Made by a program: the position numbers and the translations under genes. The notes beneath the pieces were generated by a model. It searched no databases, was not told where the DNA came from, and saw only the letters and a program-made list of their open reading frames with translations. This document shows positions 13,526 to 20,035 of a DNA stretch of 20,318 nt, one piece after another; the first letter of the stretch is position 1; each line of letters begins with the position of its first letter. Source of the stretch: UBA7672 sp034439955 (GTDB taxonomy: Bacteria; Pseudomonadota; Alphaproteobacteria; Caulobacterales; Hyphomonadaceae); assembly GCA_034439955.1 (NCBI GenBank), contig JAWXBJ010000133.1, positions 1-20,318 on the forward strand, written 5' to 3'.

Positions 13526-13555
13526 GCGGGGTCCTGACACGGTTCGGGACCCCGC
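13526..13555. repeat. 9-bp GC-rich hairpin downstream of the FAH-family gene
   Basis: GCGGGGTCC (13526-13534) and GGACCCCGC (13547-13555) pair perfectly around a 12-base loop. It lies about 125 bp past the leftward stop codon at 13681-13683. No T-run follows on either strand. It could stabilise the 3' end of the FAH transcript, act as part of a Rho-dependent region, or belong to a structured RNA. Confidence 0.5.
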
Positions 13556-13680
13556 TGGCGTTTCGGGCCAGCCCGCTCTCCCAACTCCCAGAATGGTGTT
13601 CTGTCCCTTGCACGCGATGCGCTGGCGCGCGCACAGGCTCGCGACGCAAGGTCGAGGAATGTCGATGGCTTGCGCGACCT

Positions 13681-14553
13681 TCAGCCGATCCGCGTCTCGC
13701 CGCGTTCGGCGCCGATGACGCACTCGATCGCGCCAAGACGGTCGATCTCGACCCGCACCCGATCATCGACCGCCAGAAATTTCGGCGGCGTGTAGGCAGC
13801 CCCCACCCCGGCAGGCGTGCCCGTGAAAATCAGGTCGCCCGGTTCGAGCGTGAAGGCCTTGGTCAGGTGCTCGATCTGCGCCGCGATGTCGAAGATCATG
13901 TCGCCGGCCAGCCCGTCCTGCCGCTTCTCGCCATTGACGAAGCATCGCAGGCGAAGCTGCGCTACGTCTCCGACCTCATCCGGCGTCGTTATCCAGGGGC
14001 CAGCGGGGGCGTGCGTGTCGAAGCCCTTCCCCATGATCATGGTTGGCGTCGCGCGCTGCCAGTCACGGACAGAATAGTCGCATCCCACCATGTATCCGCC
14101 GATGATCTCGGAGGCTCGCGCACGGGGGACATGGCGCCCATGCCGGCCGATCACGACCACCAGTTCAACCTCGTAGTCGAGCGCGCTGGAGACCTTTGGC
14201 ATGAGCACTGGCGCAAACGGGTCGTTGACAGAAGTTGCCTGCTTGTTGAACCAAATTTGTGTCGTCGGCGGCTCGCGGCCGGTTTCGGCCGCATGATCCC
14301 GGTAATTGAGCCCGATCCCGAGGATCTTGCCGGGCCGCTTGACGGGCGCTGTCAATCGAACGGCCGAAAGCGGCAGGCGTGGAGCGCTCCGGGCGGCAAT
14401 CCTGATCCCGTCAAGGCCAGCCTCGCCGGCCGCCAGTATGTCCACCAGATTGGGAGAAAGGTGCGGAGCCACAGCGCGCAAGTCGAGGATTTCGTCGCCT
14501 TCGACAAGCCCGATTCCCGCCGCCGACCCGGTATCAAATGCGGCCAGCTTCAT
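13681..14553 (-). CDS. Fumarylacetoacetate hydrolase family protein
   Basis: The 290-aa enzyme has the FAH C-terminal catalytic domain: ILGIGLNYRDHAAE (77-90), SALDYEVELVVVIG (123-136; metal ligands E128 and E130), GYMVGCDYSVRDWQ (153-166; D159), KGFDTHAPAGPWI and GDLIFTGTPAGVG. A short N-terminal domain (1-70) precedes it. Family members hydrolyse, hydrate or decarboxylate acylpyruvates and related diketo acids with Mg2+ or Mn2+; the exact substrate cannot be read here. ATG 14551-14553 has AGGAG six bases upstream. It is divergent (88 bp) from the DUF262 gene and is not flanked by other aromatic-catabolism genes, so no pathway can be assigned from context. Confidence 0.93.
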   Translation of the reverse strand: MKLAAFDTGSAAGIGLVEGDEILDLRAVAPHLSPNLVDILAAGEAGLDGIRIAARSAPRLPLSAVRLTAPVKRPGKILGIGLNYRDHAAETGREPPTTQIWFNKQATSVNDPFAPVLMPKVSSALDYEVELVVVIGRHGRHVPRARASEIIGGYMVGCDYSVRDWQRATPTMIMGKGFDTHAPAGPWITTPDEVGDVAQLRLRCFVNGEKRQDGLAGDMIFDIAAQIEHLTKAFTLEPGDLIFTGTPAGVGAAYTPPKFLAVDDRVRVEIDRLGAIECVIGAERGETRIG

Positions 14554-14641
14554 TCCGTCTCCTGATGAATATCGGCAGCGGAGATTGGACCCGCGCCTGG
14601 AATGTGAATAGTTATTCTAGGATCAGCTTGGGGCGTCAGCA

Positions 14642-16327
14642 ATGCCGTCGAGTCTTCAGGCGGAAGTGTTGCGGATTCGCGACGTGTTCAGCTCAGCGGC
14701 GGACCTGCGCGTCCCGCCTTACCAGCGGGGTTTTGCCTGGGAAGACGCCGAAACGACCGCCCTCATGAAAGACCTGATCGAGGCTTTCGAGCTGGCGTCG
14801 ATCTATTTTCTTGGCGCCATGGTGGTTATCCAGACACGCACGCGCGGCCCGTCCGACGTGGTCGATGGTCAGCAGCGACTCACGACCCTTACCATCATGC
14901 TGTCTGTTCTGCGCGACCTTTCCCCGTCGGCCGACGAGGTGGCGTCGCTGCATGCGATGATCGGGCACGAGGCGATGATGTGGGGCGAGCGGCAGCGCTG
15001 GCGGATCTCGCTGAACCATCTCGACATGAAGTTCTTTCGCGAACACGTCCAGACCCGCGGCGCGACCCTGAAACTGGACAGGATCATGGCGGCGGCCGAA
15101 TCGGAGTCGCAGCGCAAGATCGCCGACGCGGTCCGCAACGTCACGGATGAACTCAGCGAGATGTCGGATGACGAGCGCGCCCGCTTCGCTAGGTGGGTTG
15201 CCGAGGAGGTCTCGATCGTGAAGGTCCGGGTCGCCGAGCACAGCCTCGGCTACAAGGTCTTCCTGGTCCTGAATCAGCGGGGAAAGCCGCTGTCGGACCA
15301 CGACATCCTGAAGTCGGCGCTTTTCGAGCGGGCGGGCTTCACCGATGCCGAGGCGATCCAGCACTCCACAAGGTGGAACGAGTTTGCAAACCGTCTTGGC
15401 TCGTCCGCCTTCGAGGGGATGCTGAAGCAGATCCGGTTCCTCTATGACCGCGCCATGCGCGGCGAGTTCATCGACGGCCTCCTGCACGCCATCATCCCCC
15501 GGATGCCGGTGTCGGCCTTCATCAATGAATTGCTGCCCCGGTTCGTCGATGCCTACGACGCCATCGTCCATGGCAATTACGAACGCATCGATCCGGGGCC
15601 GGAGGCGTTGCGCAGTCTCTGTTTCCTGCGCTCGATCCATCACGAGAGCTGGCGCGCGCCGGCCATCAAGTTCCTTGTCGAGAATCGTAACGACAAGGAC
15701 GCTGCGGCACGCTTCTTTGCCGGTCTCGAACGGCTTGCCTACATGATGCAGTACTCGGTCAAGGAGCGGGATTATCGTCACAAGCGCTATCGCAAGCTGA
15801 TGGACGCCATGGATGTCGAGGGCGGCGTTTTCGAACCGAACTCGCCCCTTCATCTGAGCCATGAGGAAAAAGAGAAGTTCCTTGATCGGCTGATGGGCAA
15901 GTACTCCAATTTCAAACAGCGGCGCGCCCTGGTCTGGCGCGTCAACGCCGCCCTGCCCGGCGGCGCCGCCATACCCCCTGGCGCCGACGCCACGCTTGAG
16001 CACATCTTTCCACGCACCCCGCCCAAAAGCCTGGGGTGGACAGAACACTGGTCGGCGGGAGACATCGACGACCTGACAGAATGTCTGGGCAATTACACGC
16101 TGGTTCCGGACCTCGTGAATCAGAAAGCCGGCAGGGCGGATTTCGCCACGAAGATGCAGCTCTATTTTCCTCCTTCCCCAGCCGGCGAACCTCAGCCGCA
16201 CTTTTCTGTCAGCGGCGATCTGCGGGGCAAGACATCGTGGAAGCCCGAGGACGTTCGCGCCCGCCGCGACCGGCTTGTTGGTTACCTTGCCCAAGAATGG
16301 GATCTGCCTGTTCGCGCCGTGGATTGA
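14642..16327 (+). CDS. DUF262-DUF1524 protein, GmrSD-like (putative type IV restriction / phage defence)
   Basis: One 561-aa chain carries both halves of a GmrSD-type system. The N-terminal DUF262 domain has VPPYQRGFAWE (24-34), the diagnostic DGQQRLTTL (75-83) of the DGQQR nucleotide-binding/ParB-like family, and LNQRGKPLSDHDILKSALF (210-228). A helical middle follows. The C-terminal DUF1524 domain has the HNH-like pattern LEHIFPRTP (452-460, H454), LGNYTLVP (482-489), N493 and K504. Relatives (GmrSD, BrxU) are NTP-dependent nucleases that cut DNA with modified cytosines, so defence against modified phages is the likely role. It is shorter than many fused GmrSD proteins. ATG 14642 has only a weak GGGG Shine-Dalgarno. 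Base composition resembles its neighbours. No methylase, helicase or integrase accompanies it. Some DUF262 proteins have unknown, non-restriction roles. Confidence 0.9.
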   Translation: MPSSLQAEVLRIRDVFSSAADLRVPPYQRGFAWEDAETTALMKDLIEAFELASIYFLGAMVVIQTRTRGPSDVVDGQQRLTTLTIMLSVLRDLSPSADEVASLHAMIGHEAMMWGERQRWRISLNHLDMKFFREHVQTRGATLKLDRIMAAAESESQRKIADAVRNVTDELSEMSDDERARFARWVAEEVSIVKVRVAEHSLGYKVFLVLNQRGKPLSDHDILKSALFERAGFTDAEAIQHSTRWNEFANRLGSSAFEGMLKQIRFLYDRAMRGEFIDGLLHAIIPRMPVSAFINELLPRFVDAYDAIVHGNYERIDPGPEALRSLCFLRSIHHESWRAPAIKFLVENRNDKDAAARFFAGLERLAYMMQYSVKERDYRHKRYRKLMDAMDVEGGVFEPNSPLHLSHEEKEKFLDRLMGKYSNFKQRRALVWRVNAALPGGAAIPPGADATLEHIFPRTPPKSLGWTEHWSAGDIDDLTECLGNYTLVPDLVNQKAGRADFATKMQLYFPPSPAGEPQPHFSVSGDLRGKTSWKPEDVRARRDRLVGYLAQEWDLPVRAVD

Positions 16328-16403
16328 CGGAACACGCAGCGCGGTGAACTCTCCGGCGACAGGAAAAATTCCGGCAGCCGCGAGCACGACAGGGGAGAAG
16401 CAC

Positions 16404-17717
16404 ATGACCACCACATTTCGGGACGCGCTGGGCGCGTCCCTCGCCAGCGCAGCCGCCCTGGTCTTGGTCGGATGCGCCAGCACCGCCAGCGGCGCTGCTG
16501 GCGACGCGGCATCCCCCCACACGGCTGTCGCCGCCCAGCTCGGCATGCCGGTCTCGACACCAGAGGCCCAGGGCTTTTCAGGCGCCGGGCTCGACGCATT
16601 GACCGCAGAATTTCGCGCTCTCGTCGATCAGCAGAAACTTGCGGGCGTTATCACGCTCGTTTCTCGCCACGGAAAGGTCGTGCACTTCGACGCCTACGGC
16701 AAGGCCAACGCGCGGACGGGAGAGGCCCTGAAGTCCGACAGCATCTTCCGCATCGCCTCGATGACTAAGCCGGTGACCGGGGTTGCGATGATGCAGCTGT
16801 TCGAACAGGGGAAATGGAAGCTCGACGATGCCGTCGCGAAGCACATACCTGAATTTGCCAACCTGCAGGTGAAGAAGTCCGGCGGCGGGACCGAGCCTCA
16901 AGCCCGGCCGATGACGATGGCCCAGCTGATGAGCCACACCGCCGGGTTCGGCGTCAGTGCTGCTTACGAGGGCGCCAGCCTTTCAGAATCAAATCTGCAG
17001 GGCATGATCGACAAGCTGGCGAAACTCCCCCTGGAAACTCAGCCCGGCTCGGCCTGGGATTATGGGCCGAGCGTCAACATCCAGGGCTACGTCGTCGAAA
17101 AACTGTCCGGCCAGAGCCTCGATGTCTACTTTGACGAGCACATTTTCAGGCCGCTCGGCATGGTCGATACCGGCTTCTGGGTCGCCCCCGAAAAGGCCGG
17201 CCGGGTCGTCGCGATCCATTCCTATGATCCACAGGGCAAGATCATGACGGGGGAGACCAATCGCGTCGCCACCGCAAAGCCTGAATTTCTCGCAGGATCT
17301 GGCGGCCTCATGTCGACAGCCGAAGACTACTGGCGGTTTGCCCAGGCCGTGGGCGATGGCGGCATGGCGAACGGCAAGCGCATCCTCAAGGCCGACACCG
17401 TCAAGCTGATGCGGACGAATGTTCTGAATCCAGGTGCTGTCGTGGACCTCTATGGTCCCAGCCAGAATGGCATCGGGTTCGGGATGGATTTCGCCATCGT
17501 GATGGATCCAAAGGTCGCGGGCACGCCCCAGGGCCTCAACAGCTTCTACTGGGGCGGCGCTTTCGGCACGTGGTTCTGGATCGATCCGACCAACGACCTC
17601 GTCTTTGTCGGCATGATCCAGAACGTTAACGGGTCCAACCCCAACATGGGCACGCCACAGGTGCGCACGATGTCGCCGCGTCTCACCTACGCAGCGCTGA
17701 CCAACCCGTTGAAATAG
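16404..17717 (+). CDS. Lipoprotein serine hydrolase, beta-lactamase / EstB family
   Basis: The 437-aa protein starts at ATG 16404 behind AGGGGAG and has a lipoprotein signal with lipobox LVGC (C24) followed by Ala-Ser, favouring outer-membrane anchoring. The class C beta-lactamase-type domain shows the nucleophile motif SMTK (119-122) in FRIASMTKPVTG, LMSHTAGFG (175-183), the Tyr motif WDYGPSVN (Y220), and GGLMSTAEDYWRF. A C-terminal YWGGAFGTWFWIDP takes the place of the KTG box, as in esterases and D-aminopeptidases of this family. That form suggests an esterase or peptidoglycan/peptide hydrolase more than a true antibiotic-degrading enzyme. It lies 76 bp after the DUF262 gene on the same strand and may be read from its own promoter. 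The longer frame beginning at 16275 overlaps the DUF262 gene and lacks a signal. Confidence 0.92.
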   Translation: MTTTFRDALGASLASAAALVLVGCASTASGAAGDAASPHTAVAAQLGMPVSTPEAQGFSGAGLDALTAEFRALVDQQKLAGVITLVSRHGKVVHFDAYGKANARTGEALKSDSIFRIASMTKPVTGVAMMQLFEQGKWKLDDAVAKHIPEFANLQVKKSGGGTEPQARPMTMAQLMSHTAGFGVSAAYEGASLSESNLQGMIDKLAKLPLETQPGSAWDYGPSVNIQGYVVEKLSGQSLDVYFDEHIFRPLGMVDTGFWVAPEKAGRVVAIHSYDPQGKIMTGETNRVATAKPEFLAGSGGLMSTAEDYWRFAQAVGDGGMANGKRILKADTVKLMRTNVLNPGAVVDLYGPSQNGIGFGMDFAIVMDPKVAGTPQGLNSFYWGGAFGTWFWIDPTNDLVFVGMIQNVNGSNPNMGTPQVRTMSPRLTYAALTNPLK

Positions 17718-17736
17718 CAGCGCACCCTGCCGCGCA

Positions 17737-18009
17737 ATGCCGCAAGGACAGTCTCCCCAACCCGGATCGAAGGTTCAGCTCGACCCGATCGCAAGCGGGA
17801 AACGCCTGCACCAGTGGAAGCGACTGGCGGGTCTCCTCGGATGCGTGCTTGGCGCGTGCCTGATGCTGTGGGGACGTTTCAGTCCGCACGAGGCTCCGGA
17901 TTGGGCTGTCGCCCTCGGTTTCGGCGTTGTGGTTTTCAGCTGGCTGTTGCTCGCCTATGTCCTCGTGTCGAGGTGGCGCTGGGCCAAAGCCAATGCGGAT
18001 AGTCGTTAG
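17737..18009 (+). CDS. Small two-helix membrane protein, unknown function
   Basis: This 90-aa protein has a polar N-terminus (1-27) and two hydrophobic segments (about 29-46, LAGLLGCVLGACLMLWG, and 57-78, AVALGFGVVVFSWLLLAYVLV), then a basic tail (SRWRWAKANADSR). By the positive-inside rule the tail and the KRLHQWKR stretch are cytoplasmic. It begins 19 bp after the serine hydrolase stop and ends just before the terminator, so it is the last gene of that unit. The Shine-Dalgarno is poor, and I do not recognise a family. Support comes from the membrane topology, the spacing and the terminator placement. Confidence 0.65.
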   Translation: MPQGQSPQPGSKVQLDPIASGKRLHQWKRLAGLLGCVLGACLMLWGRFSPHEAPDWAVALGFGVVVFSWLLLAYVLVSRWRWAKANADSR

Positions 18010-18019
18010 TTCAACCAAA

Positions 18020-18046
18020 AAAAGGCCGCCCTTGAGGCGGCCTTTT
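18020..18046. terminator. Bidirectional Rho-independent terminator
   Basis: AAAAGGCCGCC (18020-18030), loop CTTGA, GGCGGCCTTTT (18036-18046) form a perfect 11-bp stem. Seven A residues precede it (18017-18023) and a T-run follows it, so it can end transcription on both strands. It sits between the rightward small membrane protein (stop 18009) and the leftward GlsB-like gene (stop at 18068-18070). The longer U-run belongs to the leftward transcript. Confidence 0.93.
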
Positions 18047-18067
18047 CCTTGCGATGTACCCGGTCGG

Positions 18068-18322
18068 TTAGACCCGCTTGCCTCGGAACATGCCCACGAG
18101 GAACAAGAGGAGCATCGCGCCCAGCGTCGAAATCAGCAGGCTGCCCCAGAAGCCGCCGAAGTTGACACCCAGGGCATTCGCGGCGAATGCGCCAAGCAGG
18201 GCGCCAACAAGGCCGACAACAAGGTTCGTGATCAGGCCGTGCTTGCGGCCCATGATCTGTTCAGCAATCCATCCGGCAAAGATACCGATCACGATCGCGC
18301 CGATAATTGAAACTTCATTCAT
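18068..18322 (-). CDS. GlsB/YeaQ/YmgE family (transglycosylase-associated) membrane protein
   Basis: This 84-aa protein has three hydrophobic segments separated by Gly-rich turns: IIGAIVIGIFAGWIAEQIMG, LITNLVVGLVGALLGAFAANALG, and GSLLISTLGAMLLLFLVGM. It ends in the basic tail FRGKRV. IGAIVIGIFAGWIAEQIM followed by the NLVVGLVGALLGAF block is the family signature. Members are widespread stress-induced inner-membrane proteins whose biochemical role is unsettled. ATG 18320-18322 has GGAG nine bases upstream. An EcfG-type promoter lies just upstream (18353-18377), giving a short 5' UTR, and the bidirectional terminator at 18020-18046 ends it. It appears to be its own stress-regulated unit. Confidence 0.92.
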   Translation of the reverse strand: MNEVSIIGAIVIGIFAGWIAEQIMGRKHGLITNLVVGLVGALLGAFAANALGVNFGGFWGSLLISTLGAMLLLFLVGMFRGKRV

Positions 18323-18352
18323 TGATGCGGCTCCATTTACACCCGGAGCTGA

Positions 18353-18377
18353 AACGTCGCCGCAGGAAACCGGTTCC
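18353..18377 (-). promoter_or_regulatory. EcfG (general stress sigma factor) type promoter for the GlsB-like gene
   Basis: On the reverse strand GGAACC begins at 18377 and CGTT lies at 18356-18353, with exactly 16 bases between GGAAC and CGTT. This matches the GGAAC-N16/17-CGTT consensus of the alphaproteobacterial general stress sigma factor EcfG (SigT in Caulobacter). Transcription would start near 18346, about 24 bases before the ATG at 18322, leaving room for the GGAG ribosome-binding site. The regulated gene is of a family known to be stress-induced. The 38-aa gene lies upstream of this promoter and is not served by it. Confidence 0.75.
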
Positions 18378-18396
18378 GCAGAAAGGTCTTTGAGCC

Positions 18397-18513
18397 TTAG
18401 CGCTTGCGGCTTCGCACCCGCGCCAGAATCATCTTGCGGCGCGAAATGATCCAGTACACCAGCCCGCCATTGGCGCCCGCGACCGCGTACGCAAAGAGGT
18501 CAAAGAGACTCAT
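18397..18513 (-). CDS. 38-aa membrane peptide, unknown function
   Basis: ATG 18511-18513 to TAA 18397-18399 encodes 38 residues. An amphipathic start (MSLFDLFAYAVAGANGG) leads into a hydrophobic segment (LVYWII), then a strongly basic tail (SRRKMILARVRSRKR). This suits a short membrane-associated peptide with a cytoplasmic cationic end. GGAG lies five bases before the ATG (GGAGTCGAT), one of the best ribosome-binding sites in the window. The gene sits 74 bp upstream of the GlsB-like gene on the same strand, in an otherwise empty gap. I do not recognise the family. It is short enough to be missed by ordinary gene callers. The Shine-Dalgarno, the non-random composition and the GC-rich codon third positions support it. 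Confidence 0.65.
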   Translation of the reverse strand: MSLFDLFAYAVAGANGGLVYWIISRRKMILARVRSRKR

Positions 18514-18750
18514 ATCGACTCCAGCCCGGCACATCGTTGGAAGCGGGCGAATCGTGCCCGAGGGCATGAGTCACGGCAAGTGACAGAAATGCGAATCATT
18601 GTCGCGCAACTCAACTCCACTGAACCATGTGGCCGCAGGGTCGCGGGCGCCGGCCGTCTTCCTTTGTTTCCAGCCAACGCCTAGAGATGAAGCGCGCCCC
18701 TCAAAGTCTTCGCCTGAGGCGTCAAACGGATCATCTCGAGGAGAAAACCA
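18514..18750. other. Divergent intergenic region between the 38-aa peptide gene and the SDR gene
   Basis: These 237 bp hold the promoters of both flanking genes, none of which I can place with confidence. Small dyads are present: TGCCC/GGGCA (18555-18566) and GTCAC/GTGAC around GGCAA (18570-18584). GCGAATC occurs twice (about 18547 and 18591). No GGAAC-N16-CGTT match was seen here. Confidence 0.4.
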
Positions 18751-19518
18751 ATGTCCCTGTTCGACCTTGCCGGCAAATCCGCCCTCATCACCGGTTCGAC
18801 CAAAGGCATTGGAAAAGCAATCGCCGAACAGTTCGCTGTTCACGGCGCGCGCGTCACCATCTCGTCCCGCAAGCCCGGTCCATGCGATCAGGTCGCCGGC
18901 GAGATCAACGCCCGCCATGGCGCTGGCACGGCGATCGCCTGCCCGGCCAACATTTCGTCCCGGGACGACCTGCAAAATCTCGTCAACGAGACCAATACCG
19001 CTTTCGGCAAGATCGACATCGTTGTCTGCAACGCGGCTTCAAACCCTTATTATGGCCCGATGTCGGGCATCAACGACGATCAGTTCCTGAAGATCCTGTC
19101 CAACAACATCATCGCCAACAACTGGCTGATCCAGATGGTCGCTCCGCAGATGAAGGAGCGCAAGGACGGCTCAATCATCATCGTCTCGTCCATCGGCGGC
19201 CTGCGCGCGTCCACTGTAATCGGCGCCTACTGCATATCGAAAGCCGCCGACGTTCAGCTCGCCCGCAACCTGGCGGCCGAGTTCGGCCCGCACAACATCC
19301 GCGTCAACTGCATCTCGCCCGGTCTGGTGAAGACGGACTTCGCCAAGGCGCTTTGGGAAGACGAAGTCAAACGTGAACAGCGCGAAGCGGAAACTCCGCT
19401 GCGCCGCCTCGGCGAACCGTCCGACCTCGCAGGCGCCGCTGTCTATCTGGCCTCTCGCGCGGGCGCCTGGACCACCGGCCAGAACATCGTCGTCGATGGG
19501 GGCGTCACGGCTGTCTAG
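18751..19518 (+). CDS. SDR-family oxidoreductase
   Basis: This classical short-chain dehydrogenase/reductase has 255 aa. The Rossmann nucleotide-binding motif is TGSTKGIG (14-21), and a basic pair after beta-2 (SSRK, R40/K41) suggests NADP(H). NAAS (94-97) stands for NNAG. The catalytic residues are N118/N119, S147 (IVSSIGG), Y160 and K164 (YCISKAA), and ISPGLVKTDF (188-197) follows. The C-terminal WTTGQNIVVDGG is also typical. The substrate is not readable; DHRS4-like carbonyl reductases and 3-oxoacyl-ACP-reductase-like enzymes are the closest in feel. ATG 18751 has AGGAG a few bases upstream. It is followed by msrB on the same strand after 103 bp. Confidence 0.95.
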   Translation: MSLFDLAGKSALITGSTKGIGKAIAEQFAVHGARVTISSRKPGPCDQVAGEINARHGAGTAIACPANISSRDDLQNLVNETNTAFGKIDIVVCNAASNPYYGPMSGINDDQFLKILSNNIIANNWLIQMVAPQMKERKDGSIIIVSSIGGLRASTVIGAYCISKAADVQLARNLAAEFGPHNIRVNCISPGLVKTDFAKALWEDEVKREQREAETPLRRLGEPSDLAGAAVYLASRAGAWTTGQNIVVDGGVTAV

Positions 19519-19621
19519 ACGCCGCCCGGGGCCGGCCGGACGCTGAGCCGCAATGCCATTAGCCTGGCGCTCTCGCAGCTGGGCTCCTCCGCCCCCATAT
19601 TGCACGTCGGAGGAGTTCCTG

Positions 19622-20035
19622 ATGGCCGACCAGCAATATCCCTTGACCCGCACCGACGCCGAATGGCGCCAGCGCCTGACGCCCGGGCAGTACCAGGTCA
19701 TGCGCAGGCACGGCACGGAAGCGCCCGACAGCTGCGCTCTGCTCCAGGAAAAACGGCCCGGAACCTTCGCCTGCGCCGGATGCGACCAGCCCCTGTTCGA
19801 ATCAAAACTGAAGTTCGAAAGCGGTACGGGCTGGCCAAGCTTCACCACCCCGCTCGACGGCGCCCTGGCCGAAACGGTGGACCGTTCCCACGGCATGATT
19901 CGTACCGAATGCCATTGCGCGACCTGCGGCAGCCATATGGGCCACGTCTTCCCGGATGGACCGCCTCCGACAGGTCTGCGCTACTGCATAAATGGCGTCG
20001 CCCTCAATTTCGAACCCGACGAAAAGCGGGTCTGA
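19622..20035 (+). CDS. msrB: Peptide-methionine (R)-S-oxide reductase MsrB
   Basis: MsrB repairs methionine-R-sulfoxide in proteins. The 137-aa protein has two zinc CxxC pairs (CAGC 51-54; CATC 99-102), the fold motif GWPSF (70-74), HxGHVF (105-110) and the catalytic Cys C122 in RYCINGVALNF. The usual resolving Cys in the CGWPSF position is Thr (T69), so regeneration must use another Cys (C38 or C97 are candidates) or act directly on the reductant. I chose ATG 19622 because GGAGGAG lies upstream and the family N-terminus fits; the frame open from 19553 adds 23 unlikely residues. Its TGA directly abuts the stop codon of the convergent gene on the right. Confidence 0.95.
   Translation: MADQQYPLTRTDAEWRQRLTPGQYQVMRRHGTEAPDSCALLQEKRPGTFACAGCDQPLFESKLKFESGTGWPSFTTPLDGALAETVDRSHGMIRTECHCATCGSHMGHVFPDGPPPTGLRYCINGVALNFEPDEKRV

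Larger units (their letters stand above)
13188..13680. other. 493-bp region without a convincing gene
   Basis: Between the TipF-like start and the stop of the FAH-family gene I find no gene I would defend. It holds the tipF promoter region with a palindrome (13209-13225) and a 9-bp hairpin (13526-13555). A leftward frame at 13266-13424 (52 codons from a TTG, or 29 aa from ATG 13353-13355) ends in a plausible amphipathic helix (DAFRLAAQDLTRLWRAV) but has no Shine-Dalgarno and no recognised family. Longer frames across the region are Arg/Pro/Ser-rich shadows. It could be a decayed gene, an unrecognised RNA, or a long leader. I see no tRNA, tmRNA or transposon ends. Confidence 0.4.

Noticed and set aside
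13538..13556. A GGTTCGGGACCCC string resembling a tRNA T-arm.
   Set aside because: The flanks pair as a simple 9-bp hairpin, and no acceptor, D or anticodon arm can be built around it.
13483..14565. A 360-codon rightward frame opposite the FAH-family gene.
   Set aside because: It mirrors a gene with clear catalytic motifs and has no motif of its own.
16275..16403. Start of the serine hydrolase inside the DUF262 gene.
   Set aside because: It would bury the lipoprotein signal. ATG 16404 has a good AGGGGAG site and a clear lipobox.
14693..16546. A 617-codon open frame antisense to the DUF262 gene.
   Set aside because: Long antisense frames are common in GC-rich genes. The translation has no recognisable domain and would overlap the well-supported sense gene throughout.
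18397..18768. Shared MSLFDL start of the 38-aa peptide and the SDR protein as a duplicated 5' end.
   Set aside because: The codons differ (AGT CTC TTT against TCC CTG TTC) and the similarity ends after six residues, so coincidence is more likely.
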